A stretch of 64,000 bases of DNA from Alphaproteobacteria bacterium (lineage in GTDB: Bacteria; Pseudomonadota; Gammaproteobacteria; JAGOUN01), in the NCBI GenBank assembly GCA_021151585.1, contig JAGKWX010000006.1, positions 1-64,000 on the forward strand, written 5' to 3'. This document shows positions 47,154-56,752 of this stretch, one piece after another; the first letter of the stretch is position 1; each line of letters starts with the position of its first letter. Made by a program: the position numbers and the translations under genes. Under the pieces are notes generated by a model. It saw only the letters and a program-made list of their open reading frames with translations, was not told where the DNA came from and did no database searches.

Positions 47154-48383
47154 ATGCCTATCTCTAGCAAACTAGGTCTTTCTTCCGAAGGCTTAACGAT
47201 TTTTCATAACACAGTTCTAGAAAAATATGATGATGCGCTAGCTCATTATATGCTAATTTTAAATAGTTCCGATATCGTAAAAGATATAGAAAATAGAAAA
47301 AATACGCTTTTATATACAAAAATATATTTTTATACGTGTTTAACATTTATTGCTATGATAACTGCACTGGAAGTAGCACTGGTTAACTCATATGCTCACT
47401 ATCGTGCGCTCCTTGTAGATTGGCCTCTAAGCTTGTTAACTTATGCATTTATATCTTATTTCATGGCGCCACTAGTTGCCAGAAAAACTAATAGGCATGA
47501 CCGTGATTTACCTAAAATCTTTTCTACGCTATTTACTATTGTTACAGGGCTATCTTTGATGTTCGCGTCACAATACATCATCGGTGTCTTTCTTTATGGA
47601 TTGGTAGTAATCGATCAGCATTTTGCGCGAAATTTTGCTGCACTTTGCATAAAAATTAAGACGTTAGTTTCAGGCGACCAAGATCCAGAATGGTTGAGGG
47701 GCAATGTAGTTCGTCATTCAGACGAAATTATTCATCACGGTATTACGTCTATGATTCACGCTGCTGGACAAGTGCCATCACGCCAAACGTTAGAATTAAA
47801 ATTGCCCTCACAGTATACTGGTGACGCAGCCAATAAAGCGAAATTGATAAAAAATAAATCATCCGACTTAGATATAAAATCTTTTGAAGATATATTTGTC
47901 GATGCTCTGAATAAGTTACCATGGGTAGATCAATTATCGCTGAGACTTGCGATGAAACTGTATACGAGTGAAGCGCTTGCTGAAGTGTTGGTAGAGCATT
48001 TCTTGTGCGAATTTTACCAGCAAACCAATCAAGCATTTAACAAAGAGGAAATAAAGAGTAGTGCTGATTACCTATATAGCGCCTATCTTTATTCGCATGC
48101 CATGGTGCCGGTTGATTTTCGTTTCAACAATCAAGATGCCGCAGTGTTATCGAATCTCGCAGATGCAGCCTGGGTTTATGGAAACTTTAAGAAAAATCGG
48201 TTAAATCAAGGTGCAACGCGAGATCTTAGAACGCAATCGAAAGTAAAAAGTATTGAAAGTTTAGATATATCAGAGCCTGAGTTTATGCGTTTGCATGGCG
48301 CATTATCAACGTTTACGAACCGGTTTTTTACGGCGACGAAGAGCAGACATTCTGTGGCAAAGGATCTAAAGAAAACAGTATAA
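47154..48383 (+). CDS. Hypothetical membrane-anchored protein (409 aa) between recF and gyrB
   Basis: The product has three to four hydrophobic segments (about residues 58-76, 85-108, 120-150) and then a soluble C-terminal domain of about 240 residues. I recognise no family or motif. AGGTGA five bases before the ATG at 47154 supports that start over an in-frame GTG at 47145. It interrupts the usual recF-gyrB adjacency and is separated from both by about 150-190 bases, so it probably has its own promoter. Confidence 0.7.
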   Translation: MPISSKLGLSSEGLTIFHNTVLEKYDDALAHYMLILNSSDIVKDIENRKNTLLYTKIYFYTCLTFIAMITALEVALVNSYAHYRALLVDWPLSLLTYAFISYFMAPLVARKTNRHDRDLPKIFSTLFTIVTGLSLMFASQYIIGVFLYGLVVIDQHFARNFAALCIKIKTLVSGDQDPEWLRGNVVRHSDEIIHHGITSMIHAAGQVPSRQTLELKLPSQYTGDAANKAKLIKNKSSDLDIKSFEDIFVDALNKLPWVDQLSLRLAMKLYTSEALAEVLVEHFLCEFYQQTNQAFNKEEIKSSADYLYSAYLYSHAMVPVDFRFNNQDAAVLSNLADAAWVYGNFKKNRLNQGATRDLRTQSKVKSIESLDISEPEFMRLHGALSTFTNRFFTATKSRHSVAKDLKKTV

Positions 48384-48466
48384 CTGCTCAAGCTATGTAT
48401 ATCATGGGTGAATGAGTTCTGGGTTATAAAATATAGAAAGCTACAACCTGTTGCTTCGAAATTAGC

Positions 48467-48495
48467 GTGTCATTTTCGCTTGTTTTTGCTACAAT
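48467..48495 (+). promoter_or_regulatory. Candidate gyrB promoter
   Basis: GTGTCA (48467-48472), a 17-base spacer and TACAAT (48490-48495), 33 bases before the gyrB ATG. Confidence 0.4.
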
Positions 48496-48527
48496 AAAAG
48501 CCTGTTTTTTCGATAAAATCCAAGCAT

Positions 48528-50963
48528 ATGACAATGGCAGATCAACATACACCCGACACCTATGATTCCTCGAAAATTAAGGTTTTGAAAGGCCTAGATG
48601 CGGTTAGAAAACGACCTGGAATGTATATTGGTGACACAGATGATGGTACTGGTTTGCATCATCTCGTGTTTGAAGTGGTTGATAATGCGATTGACGAATC
48701 ACTGGCTGGTTATTGCGATACAATTACAGTGACCATCCATGTGGATGATTCGATTACCGTGACGGATAACGGCCGTGGTATTCCTGTCGATATTCATGCC
48801 GAAGAAGGTCGTTCTGCGGCTGAAGTTATCATGACGGTATTACATGCTGGCGGTAAATTCGATGACAATTCCTATAAAGTTTCCGGTGGTTTGCATGGCG
48901 TGGGTGTGTCAGTTGTTAATGCCCTGGCTGAGTCATTACGCTTAGAAATCCATCGTAATGGCCATGTATACGAACAATTTTATTCGCGTGGTAAACCACT
49001 TGCCGACTTGAAAGCGATAGGTACAAGCGATAAAACAGGCACATTGGTTCATTTCAAACCTGATGCAGAAATTTTTTCTGACACCTTATTTCACTATGAT
49101 ATTTTGGCAAAGCGTTTGCGCGAATTATCGTTTTTAAATCCTGGAGTCAAAGTTACCTTAACTGATGAGCGTGATAATAAGCAAGAAACATTTCAGTATG
49201 CTGGCGGAATTTCAGAATTTGTCTCGTATTTAAATCAAAACAAAACGCCAATACACAAAAATATTTTTTATTTTAATACAGAAAAAGATGGCATACGCGT
49301 TGAAGTATCAATGCAGTGGAATGATTCGTATCAAGAAAATATTTATTGTTTTACCAATAATATTCCGCAACGTGATGGTGGAACGCATTTAACCGGTTTT
49401 CGTGGTGCCTTAACTCGAACGCTGAACGATTATATTGAAAAAGAAGGCATTGCGAAAAAACAAAAAGTTGCGACAACAGGCGACGATTGCCGTGAAGGAT
49501 TAACTGCTGTTTTATCTGTAAAAATGCCAGATCCAAAGTTTTCCTCACAAACCAAAGATAAATTAGTTTCCTCAGAAATTCGTGCGATCGTTGAAACAGT
49601 GATGAATGAAAAGTTTCATGATTTTTTAATGGAAAACCCTAGCGAATCTAAAAGCATCGTCCAAAAAATGATTGATGCCGCACGTGCGCGTGAAGCTGCG
49701 CGAAAAGCGCGTGAAATGACACGTAGAAAAGATGCGTTTGATATTGCGGGCTTGCCTGGAAAATTAGCGGATTGCCAAGAGAAAGATCCAGCATTATCTG
49801 AATTGTATTTAGTTGAGGGTGATTCTGCGGGTGGTTCAGCCAAACAAGGGCGTGATAGAAAAGCACAAGCGATTCTTCCACTGCGCGGAAAAATTTTAAA
49901 CGTTGAAAAAGCACGTTTTGATAAAATGCTTAGTTCAGCCGAAGTAGGCACTTTGATTACGGCTTTAGGTTGTGGTATCGGCTTATCTGAATTTAATCCC
50001 GACAAATTACGTTATCATAAAATCATTATCATGACCGATGCTGACGTAGATGGTTCACATATTCGCACCCTTCTGTTAACTTTTTTCTATCGACAAATGC
50101 CAGAATTGATTACGCGAGGCCATATTTATATTGCACAACCGCCTTTGTATAAAGCAAAGAAAGGTAAGCAAGAACAATACTTGAAAGATGATGATGCGCT
50201 GGAAAATTATTTAATTCAAATGGCATTAGAAGGTGCAAGCTTGCATTCCAATGCACATGCGCCTGCGATACAAGGTTCGGCATTAGAAAGCTTGTTGCAT
50301 CAATACCGCACGACCTTGCATCTGATTCGCCGTTTAAGTTTTTTTGGATATTCACAAGAATTATTATCTGCTTTAGTTGAAAGCGCGTCGTTGAATGCTG
50401 AAAAACTAGCGGATGCTACATTTATGCAACAATGGAGCCAAGCGTTAGAAGCCACATTAGTCAAACATCAACATGAACTCACACAACATAAAGTCCTTGT
50501 TCGTTTTGATGAGGCAACGCAATCACATACTCCTGTGATTCAAGTGATTGAACATGCGATACAACGTGAAACAGTGTTAACGCGTAGTTTTATTTTATCT
50601 GGTGAATATCGCGCGATTGCCAAAGTAGCAGAAACATTGCATGGATTGATAGAGCAAGATGCCTTTATCCGTAAAGACGATAAAGATACACCGGTGTCGC
50701 GTTTTTCCGATGCCTATCATGTGTTGATTGAAGAAGCTAAGCGCGGACAAACAATTCAACGATATAAAGGTTTGGGTGAAATGAATCCCGAGCAATTATG
50801 GGAAACGACGATGAATGCCGAAGTCCGTCGATTACTGAAAGTGACGGTTGAAGATGCCGTTGCTGCTGACAAGTTATTTACAACATTAATGGGCGATGAG
50901 GTTGAACCACGACGTGATTTTATTGAGAAAAATGCATTATTAGCGACTAATGTTGATGTTTAA
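48528..50963 (+). CDS. gyrB: DNA gyrase subunit B
   Basis: The 811-aa subunit supplies the ATPase for negative supercoiling. The GHKL ATPase has DNAIDESLAGY and GGLHGVGVSVVNALAE; the TOPRIM domain has LVEGDSAGGSAKQGRDR; the C-terminus has QRYKGLGEMNPEQLWETTM. It is a full-length gammaproteobacterial form with the about 160-residue insert. No strong ribosome site precedes the ATG; ATG 48534 is an alternative. Confidence 0.97.
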   Translation: MTMADQHTPDTYDSSKIKVLKGLDAVRKRPGMYIGDTDDGTGLHHLVFEVVDNAIDESLAGYCDTITVTIHVDDSITVTDNGRGIPVDIHAEEGRSAAEVIMTVLHAGGKFDDNSYKVSGGLHGVGVSVVNALAESLRLEIHRNGHVYEQFYSRGKPLADLKAIGTSDKTGTLVHFKPDAEIFSDTLFHYDILAKRLRELSFLNPGVKVTLTDERDNKQETFQYAGGISEFVSYLNQNKTPIHKNIFYFNTEKDGIRVEVSMQWNDSYQENIYCFTNNIPQRDGGTHLTGFRGALTRTLNDYIEKEGIAKKQKVATTGDDCREGLTAVLSVKMPDPKFSSQTKDKLVSSEIRAIVETVMNEKFHDFLMENPSESKSIVQKMIDAARAREAARKAREMTRRKDAFDIAGLPGKLADCQEKDPALSELYLVEGDSAGGSAKQGRDRKAQAILPLRGKILNVEKARFDKMLSSAEVGTLITALGCGIGLSEFNPDKLRYHKIIIMTDADVDGSHIRTLLLTFFYRQMPELITRGHIYIAQPPLYKAKKGKQEQYLKDDDALENYLIQMALEGASLHSNAHAPAIQGSALESLLHQYRTTLHLIRRLSFFGYSQELLSALVESASLNAEKLADATFMQQWSQALEATLVKHQHELTQHKVLVRFDEATQSHTPVIQVIEHAIQRETVLTRSFILSGEYRAIAKVAETLHGLIEQDAFIRKDDKDTPVSRFSDAYHVLIEEAKRGQTIQRYKGLGEMNPEQLWETTMNAEVRRLLKVTVEDAVAADKLFTTLMGDEVEPRRDFIEKNALLATNVDV

Positions 50964-51029
50964 GCGACAGGTGTAATCATGCGCTTCAAGAATTCAACGT
51001 TGATCATGCGAAAGCGATGACTCATCATT

Positions 51030-51048
51030 TGTCCAATATATGGACAAT
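51030..51048. promoter_or_regulatory. Palindrome upstream of the exported PNPOx gene
   Basis: TTGTCCA/TGGACAA arms of seven bases around a five-base AT centre. It lies between gyrB and the next gene and could be an operator or part of the gyrB transcript end; no T-run follows. Confidence 0.35.
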
Positions 51049-51137
51049 ATGAAAAAAATAGAAGAATAAAAATATATTAATTTTGACAAAATTATGTGAA
51101 TATACAGCAGTTATTTAATAATATGAAAGGAGACATT

Positions 51138-51773
51138 ATGAAAATGACATCTACATTTTCTCGGTATTGTGGCGCTATTGTTTTAGGATGTTGCTTGAGC
51201 GCGTCTGCATTAGCTGTTTCAATGAATCAATCTGCTGATCTAAATTACACAAAATTACTTAATCCAAATAGTCTTTCTAGTAATCCGTTAGCACAGTTGG
51301 TGAATTGGCAAAACCAAGCGCAACAACAACATAACGATCTTTGGAAGATCGCAGAACTAGCAACGGTGAAAGATAACGGCTCTCCAGCAGCAAGAACAAT
51401 TACTATACAAAACATTACTAATGATGGAATAGTGTTTGAAACTCAAACTTCAAGCAATAAAGTAAAAGAGTTTTCGAAAAACAATCATGTCGCTTTAGTT
51501 TTTGTGTGGCAAGATCCTGTATCGCACGTCACTCGACAAGTGAGAGTGGAAGGAACTGTATTACCATCCTCTCAAGGTTTGAACAATGGATTGTCGTCAG
51601 CAAACCAAGAAAAAGGTTGGCAAAACTATGTGATATCCCCTCTTACTATTGAATTTTCTTTAGTGCAAACTGTTAATGATAAGGATATTGTTGAATATGT
51701 TTTATATAATAAAATGAATGAAAAATGGGTAAAATCTACCAAGGAAGATTACCTAGCACAACATGGCTTTTAA
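51138..51773 (+). CDS. Exported pyridoxamine 5'-phosphate oxidase-fold protein
   Basis: The 211-aa product starts with a signal peptide cleaved after about residue 26 (ASALA). The mature part follows the PNPOx pattern: a helix NPLAQLVNWQNQAQQ, ELATVKDNGSPAARTI, GIVFETQTSSNKVKEF, NNHVALVFVW and RQVRVEGTV, which would form the FMN-binding split barrel. It lacks the C-terminal PNPOx dimerisation motif. AGGAG before 51138 fixes the start; the upstream frame from 51096 has none. Export of a flavin-barrel protein is unusual; activity and localisation are unproven. Confidence 0.7.
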   Translation: MKMTSTFSRYCGAIVLGCCLSASALAVSMNQSADLNYTKLLNPNSLSSNPLAQLVNWQNQAQQQHNDLWKIAELATVKDNGSPAARTITIQNITNDGIVFETQTSSNKVKEFSKNNHVALVFVWQDPVSHVTRQVRVEGTVLPSSQGLNNGLSSANQEKGWQNYVISPLTIEFSLVQTVNDKDIVEYVLYNKMNEKWVKSTKEDYLAQHGF

Positions 51774-51790
51774 GAGCTTGAAAAATATAC

Positions 51791-51829
51791 ATTAACGGCT
51801 GTGAAAAATCAAAAATTTCACAGCCATTA
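51791..51829. terminator. Bidirectional terminator hairpin
   Basis: Arms TTAACGGCTGTGAAA (51791-51805) and TTTCACAGCCATTAA (51815-51829) pair at 14 of 15 positions around a nine-base A-rich loop, lying between the convergent PNPOx-like and metQ genes. Confidence 0.65.
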
Positions 51830-51873
51830 ACTAATGAAAATTCTTCGCTAGTATTATAATAAACCATTAATTT

Positions 51874-52692
51874 TTACGCAGGACTAGGAGTAAATGCCGG
51901 CACAACCTGCCCCTGGAATAATTCATTAGCTTTATCGACCACCGCTTGCGAGTGAAAAGCATCAACCAATTGCGCGACCCAAGGTTGGTTAATATCGGCT
52001 GTACGTATTACGATCAAATTCACATAAGGCGAATCTTGGTTTTCAATAAACAAAGCATCTTTCGATGGTAACAGGCCAGCAGGAATGGCGTAGTTAGTGT
52101 TTATCACGGCAAGTCCAACATCATCAAAAGCTCTTGGCAATTGTGCAGCATCAATTTCAATAAACGATAAATGTTTTGGATTATCAACAACATCATGTGG
52201 TGTTGCTTCTAATCCTGCATTGTTGGATAAGGTAATAAGCTTTGCTTGTTGTAATAATAATAGCGCGCGCCCCTCATTAGTTGGATCATTCGGAATCGCA
52301 ACTTTAGCATTTTCTGGCACATCCGATACATGGCGATAATGTTCAGAATATATCCCCATAGGATAAACAAAGGTTTTGCCGGCAACCGCCAAATCATAGT
52401 GATGACTCGCGATTTGTTCATTAAGATACGGTGCATGCTGAAAAACGTTAGCTTGTAATTCGCCGTCATTTAATGCCGCATTTGGATGGATATAATCAGT
52501 AAAGGTTAAAATTTTGATCTTTATGCCATATTTTTGCTCGGCTACAGACGCCGCAACCTGCGCTAATTCTGTTTCCGGGCCAGCGATGGTACCGACTTTT
52601 ATGGTTTGCGTGTCTTCGTTACATCCTGTGATCAATACAACAGAACTGATGACTAAAATACTGGTGCAGATTTTTTTTACAACAGACAACAT
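51874..52692 (-). CDS. metQ: Methionine-binding lipoprotein MetQ
   Basis: The 272-aa product has a lipoprotein signal ending LITGC (Cys about 24) and an NlpA domain with KVGTIAGPETELAQ, FQHAPYLNEQ and AIPNDPTNEGRAL. It binds methionine for the MetNI importer. AGGAG six bases before ATG 52692 decides the start over an upstream in-frame ATG at 52791. metN and metI lie 2.4-4 kb further right, separated by kbl-tdh. Confidence 0.93.
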   Translation of the reverse strand: MLSVVKKICTSILVISSVVLITGCNEDTQTIKVGTIAGPETELAQVAASVAEQKYGIKIKILTFTDYIHPNAALNDGELQANVFQHAPYLNEQIASHHYDLAVAGKTFVYPMGIYSEHYRHVSDVPENAKVAIPNDPTNEGRALLLLQQAKLITLSNNAGLEATPHDVVDNPKHLSFIEIDAAQLPRAFDDVGLAVINTNYAIPAGLLPSKDALFIENQDSPYVNLIVIRTADINQPWVAQLVDAFHSQAVVDKANELFQGQVVPAFTPSPA

Positions 52693-52709
52693 ATGCGCTC
52701 CTAAACAAT

Positions 52710-52737
52710 TTGACAGTGGCAGAGTGCCGTTTACAAT
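52710..52737 (+). promoter_or_regulatory. kbl-tdh promoter
   Basis: TTGACA (52710-52715), a 16-base spacer and TACAAT (52732-52737), with transcription expected to start near 52744 and the kbl ATG at 52771. Confidence 0.65.
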
Positions 52738-52770
52738 ACATCTTATTGAGTATACCAAAAAGGATAAAAC

Positions 52771-53970
52771 ATGCATCCTATCATCACGCACTTAGAAGAA
52801 GAAATTGCGGGCTTAAAGTCTTCTGGATTATATAAATATGAATATCCAATTCACTCACCACAAAGCACACATATTACAGTGGATGATAATCGAGAAGTTT
52901 TAAATTTTTGTGCCAACAATTATTTAGGATTAGCAGACAGCCCAGAATTAATTGAACAAGCCAAACAATCATTAGATCAGCATGGTTTTGGCATGGCGTC
53001 AGTACGATTTATTTGCGGTACGCAAGACATTCATAAGCAATTAGAAAAAAAGATTAGTGCATTTTTAGGCACAGAAGATACGATTTTATATTCGTCGTGC
53101 TTTGATGCGAATGGTGGTTTGTTTGAAACATTGCTAGGTGAAGAAGACGCGATAGTCAGCGATGCCTTAAATCACGCATCAATTATTGATGGTATTCGTT
53201 TATGTAAAGCAAAGCGCTTTCGTTATGACAACAATAATATGCATGATTTGGAAGAAAAATTACAAGAAGCGAAGGCTGCGAATGCGCGGTTTATTATGAT
53301 AGCAACCGATGGTGTTTTTTCCATGGACGGCATTATCGCCAATTTGAAAGCGATTTGCGATTTAGCAGATAAATATAATGCATTAGTCATGGTGGATGAT
53401 TCACATGCGGTTGGTTTTATCGGCGAACATGGTCGCGGTACGCCAGAGTTATGTGGCGTTGCTGATCGCATAGATATTTACACAGGAACATTAGGTAAAG
53501 CATTAGGCGGTGCGTCAGGTGGTTATATTTCAGCAAAAGCGCCCATTGTAGAATGGTTACGTAATCGTTCACGTCCATATTTATTTTCCAATACGTTAGC
53601 GCCAGTAATTACAGCGACATCCTTGCATGTATTAGATATGTTAGATTCAGCTGAAGGTATGCGCTTGCGCAAACAATTGCAAGCGAATAGCCAACAATTT
53701 AGAAGCGGTATGGAAAAGCTAGGTTTCAATTTGGTACCCGGCGAGCATCCAATTATTCCGGTTATGTTGGGTGATGCGAAATTGGCTTCTGGTATGGCAA
53801 AACGCATGTTGGAAGAAGGTATGTACGTGATTGGCTTTTCTTATCCGGTTGTGCCTATGGGTAAGGCGCGTATTCGCGTGCAAATGTGTGCTTCGCATAC
53901 TGCTGAACAGATTGATCGCGCGATTGAGACCTTTGGGCGGGTGGGTCGCGAAGTTGGCGCCATTTCTTAA
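52771..53970 (+). CDS. kbl: Glycine C-acetyltransferase (2-amino-3-ketobutyrate CoA ligase)
   Basis: The 399-aa PLP enzyme converts 2-amino-3-ketobutyrate and CoA to glycine and acetyl-CoA. The PLP lysine is K243 in GTLGKALGGASGG, and VDDSHAVGFIGEHGRG binds the cofactor. It is followed by tdh 74 bases on, forming the threonine-to-glycine pathway. It may also provide carbon from host threonine; that is inference. Confidence 0.95.
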   Translation: MHPIITHLEEEIAGLKSSGLYKYEYPIHSPQSTHITVDDNREVLNFCANNYLGLADSPELIEQAKQSLDQHGFGMASVRFICGTQDIHKQLEKKISAFLGTEDTILYSSCFDANGGLFETLLGEEDAIVSDALNHASIIDGIRLCKAKRFRYDNNNMHDLEEKLQEAKAANARFIMIATDGVFSMDGIIANLKAICDLADKYNALVMVDDSHAVGFIGEHGRGTPELCGVADRIDIYTGTLGKALGGASGGYISAKAPIVEWLRNRSRPYLFSNTLAPVITATSLHVLDMLDSAEGMRLRKQLQANSQQFRSGMEKLGFNLVPGEHPIIPVMLGDAKLASGMAKRMLEEGMYVIGFSYPVVPMGKARIRVQMCASHTAEQIDRAIETFGRVGREVGAIS

Positions 53971-54044
53971 ATACTTAGTATGGATAGATTTTTCTCATGG
54001 GCTCTATTAAACTTGTATAAATGTTTTTACAGGAATTGTCATGT

Positions 54045-55067
54045 ATGAAAGCACTCGCTAAACTCAAACCTGAAGTCGGTCTTTGGATGACTTCCGAAGA
54101 AAAACCAACGCCGAAGCGCAATGAAGTATTAATCAAAGCTAAAAAAACAGCAATTTGCGGCACGGATTTACATATTTATAAATGGGATGATTGGGCGCAA
54201 AAAACGGTTCCAGTTCCTCTGAGAACCGGTCATGAATTTGTTGGTGAAATTGTTGACGTTGGCGAAGATGTTACGGCCTTTAAAGTCGGTGATCGGGTTT
54301 CTGGCGAAGGACATTTAACTTGCGGCAAGTGCCGACCTTGTCGAGCGGGTAACCGGCATTTATGCCGTAACACACGCGGTGTTGGTTACCATGTTCCTGG
54401 CATTTTTGCAGAATATTTTACCTTTCCCGAAAGCAATGTGTATAAAGTGCCTGAAGGTATTCCGGACGATATCGCATCTATTTTTGACCCACTAGGTAAT
54501 GCGACATATGCGGCATTAGAACATGATTTGGTTGCGGAAGATGTCTTAGTCACAGGCGCGGGTCCGGTGGGATTAATGGCTGCTGCCATTTGTAAATTCG
54601 CAGGCAGCAGGCATGTGGTGATTACCGATATTAGTGAATATCGCTTAAATATTGCAAGAAAAATGGGGTTGCACGCCGTTAACTCGCAAGAAAAAAATTT
54701 ACAAACCGTGATGCAAGAATTAGGGATGAAGGAAGGTTTTGACGTCGGTATTGAATTATCTGGATCGCCGCTTGCTTTTGCTGATATGATAAATGCCATG
54801 AACTATGGCGGAAAAATTTCATTTATGGGCATTCCAGCCGCACCTTATGCAATTGATTGGGCCGCAGTTGTTTTTAAAACATTAACCATCAAAGGTCTAT
54901 ATGGTCGTCGAATTTTTGAAACCTGGTATAAAATGGGCGCCATGTTGCAAAGTGGTTTGAATATTTCGCCAGTGATTACACATCATTTTAAAGTTGATGA
55001 TTTCCAGCAAGGATTTGATGTGATGCTGTCAGGCGAAGCAGGAAAAGTGATTTTGGATTGGGAATAA
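54045..55067 (+). CDS. tdh: L-threonine 3-dehydrogenase
   Basis: The 340-aa zinc-dependent enzyme oxidises threonine to 2-amino-3-ketobutyrate, which kbl uses. The catalytic zinc ligand is C38 in TAICGTD; the structural zinc cysteines are C93, C96, C99 and C107. The NAD motif is GAGPVGLMAAA. An upstream ATG at 54021 is open but ATG 54045 matches the family start (MKALAKLKPE). Confidence 0.95.
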   Translation: MKALAKLKPEVGLWMTSEEKPTPKRNEVLIKAKKTAICGTDLHIYKWDDWAQKTVPVPLRTGHEFVGEIVDVGEDVTAFKVGDRVSGEGHLTCGKCRPCRAGNRHLCRNTRGVGYHVPGIFAEYFTFPESNVYKVPEGIPDDIASIFDPLGNATYAALEHDLVAEDVLVTGAGPVGLMAAAICKFAGSRHVVITDISEYRLNIARKMGLHAVNSQEKNLQTVMQELGMKEGFDVGIELSGSPLAFADMINAMNYGGKISFMGIPAAPYAIDWAAVVFKTLTIKGLYGRRIFETWYKMGAMLQSGLNISPVITHHFKVDDFQQGFDVMLSGEAGKVILDWE

Positions 55068-55074
55068 TGACATA

Positions 55075-55728
55075 TCATCCACGGCGCAATCGTTTAAGCC
55101 AGTAATCACCTACAGCTTGAACTAGCTGTACCAGCAAAACCAGGATGGCTATGGTTTCTAGCATGACAGTGACTTCGAAGCGCTGATAACCATAACGTAC
55201 TGCAACATCGCCCAAGCCTCCACCACCAACCGCGCCGGCCATCGCAGAATATCCAATCAATGCGATAATAGTGATCGTGACACTATGAACAATGCCGGCT
55301 TTTGCTTCAGGTAATAAGACTTTAAAAATAATTTGAGATACTGAAGCACCCATGGCTATTGCCGCCTCAATCAAGCCATAGGGAATTTCTAGTAACGCGC
55401 CTTCAATCATGCGCGCAAAAAAAGGAACGGCTGAAATAGCCAGTGGAACAATAGCAGCATTAGTGCCAATCGATGTGCCAACAATAAAACGCGTGAAGGG
55501 AATGGTCGCGATCATTAAAATCACAAAAGGAATTGAGCGGCCAACATTGACTATGACATTTAAAATTTCATGAATTAATTTGTGTTCTAACAATTGACTT
55601 TTTCGCGATAAAAACAAAAGAACACCTAATGGTAAACCTAATAAAATTGCAATAGCACTCGCAATCAATGTCATATAAAGTGTTTCGCCTGTTGCGAATA
55701 AAAGCTGCCCTATTATGCTGTCAAACAT
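55075..55728 (-). CDS. metI: Methionine ABC transporter permease MetI
   Basis: The 217-aa permease has five membrane spans and the ABC EAA loop EAAIAMGASVSQIIFKVLLPEA (about 120-141). It forms the channel of the methionine importer. Its start overlaps the metN end by eight bases. Confidence 0.94.
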   Translation of the reverse strand: MFDSIIGQLLFATGETLYMTLIASAIAILLGLPLGVLLFLSRKSQLLEHKLIHEILNVIVNVGRSIPFVILMIATIPFTRFIVGTSIGTNAAIVPLAISAVPFFARMIEGALLEIPYGLIEAAIAMGASVSQIIFKVLLPEAKAGIVHSVTITIIALIGYSAMAGAVGGGGLGDVAVRYGYQRFEVTVMLETIAILVLLVQLVQAVGDYWLKRLRRG

Positions 55729-56752
55729 AACCGATTACCTCAACTTTGATATTATGTTCTGCTAAATAGGCTATGCAATTTTTTAATGTATCGCCATATG
55801 CCTCAATACTAATAATCATTATTCCCATGAGATGTTCGTGAATATATTCAAGACTGGCCTGCAAAATATTAACATTGACATCAAATTGTTTTATTACATA
55901 GGCAATCACCGCTTCTTTGGCGCTCTCTTTGAGAAACCAGAGACGCAACACCGTTAGACTGTTCGGTGTTGTTTCTGCACGAATTTTATTTTTTAAATAT
56001 TCTGGAAGATGAATATGTAATGTGCTAAAAACAAAACGCTTTGCTGTGTCTGTTTTAGGATTTGCAAATATTTCAGATGTTTCGCCTTCCTCGATAATTT
56101 CGCCATTTTCAATCAGAGCAACTCGATCGCAAATATTTTTAATAACATGCATTTCGTGTGTGATCAAAACAATTGTAATATTTAATTCATTGCGCAATTT
56201 TTTTAGTAAATCTAAAATAGATTGTGTTGTTTCTGGGTCTAAGGATGACGTTGCTTCATCGCACAATAATATTTTGCTGCCAGCAACTAAAGCTCGCGCG
56301 ATTGCGACGCGCTGTTTCTGTCCGCCACTGAGTTCGTCAGGGTAATGATGCAATTTATTTTCTAGGCCGGTTAATGTACTTATTGCTAATACTTTCTCGC
56401 GTATTATTTTTTTATCCAGATGCGCAATTTCAAGTGGAAAAGCAATGTTTTCATAAACTGTGCGTGAAGAAAGCAAATTAAAATGTTGAAAAATCATACC
56501 AATCTGGCGACGCATTTTGCGCAATTTTTTGCTAGATAGTTTTGATATATTGATGCCATCAATAGTAATGTCACCTGCTTCTGGCTTTTCTAATAAATTA
56601 ATGCAGCGTAACAGAGTGCTTTTTCCCGCGCCGCTTAAGCCCATGATGCCAAAAATTTCTCCCGAGGCAATTGAAAGATGAATATTGCGTAAGGCATGAA
56701 AATTTTGTTTACCGTTATTATAAAACTTGTGGATATTTTCAAGCTTAATCAT
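55721..56752 (-). CDS. metN: Methionine ABC transporter ATP-binding protein MetN
   Basis: The 343-aa ATPase has Walker A GLSGAGKST, signature LSGGQKQR, Walker B LLCDEATSSLDP and the H-loop ITHEMHV. The C-terminal 90 residues are the NIL domain that senses methionine. It overlaps metI by eight bases and the AAA+ gene upstream by four. Confidence 0.95.
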   Translation of the reverse strand: MIKLENIHKFYNNGKQNFHALRNIHLSIASGEIFGIMGLSGAGKSTLLRCINLLEKPEAGDITIDGINISKLSSKKLRKMRRQIGMIFQHFNLLSSRTVYENIAFPLEIAHLDKKIIREKVLAISTLTGLENKLHHYPDELSGGQKQRVAIARALVAGSKILLCDEATSSLDPETTQSILDLLKKLRNELNITIVLITHEMHVIKNICDRVALIENGEIIEEGETSEIFANPKTDTAKRFVFSTLHIHLPEYLKNKIRAETTPNSLTVLRLWFLKESAKEAVIAYVIKQFDVNVNILQASLEYIHEHLMGIMIISIEAYGDTLKNCIAYLAEHNIKVEVIGYV

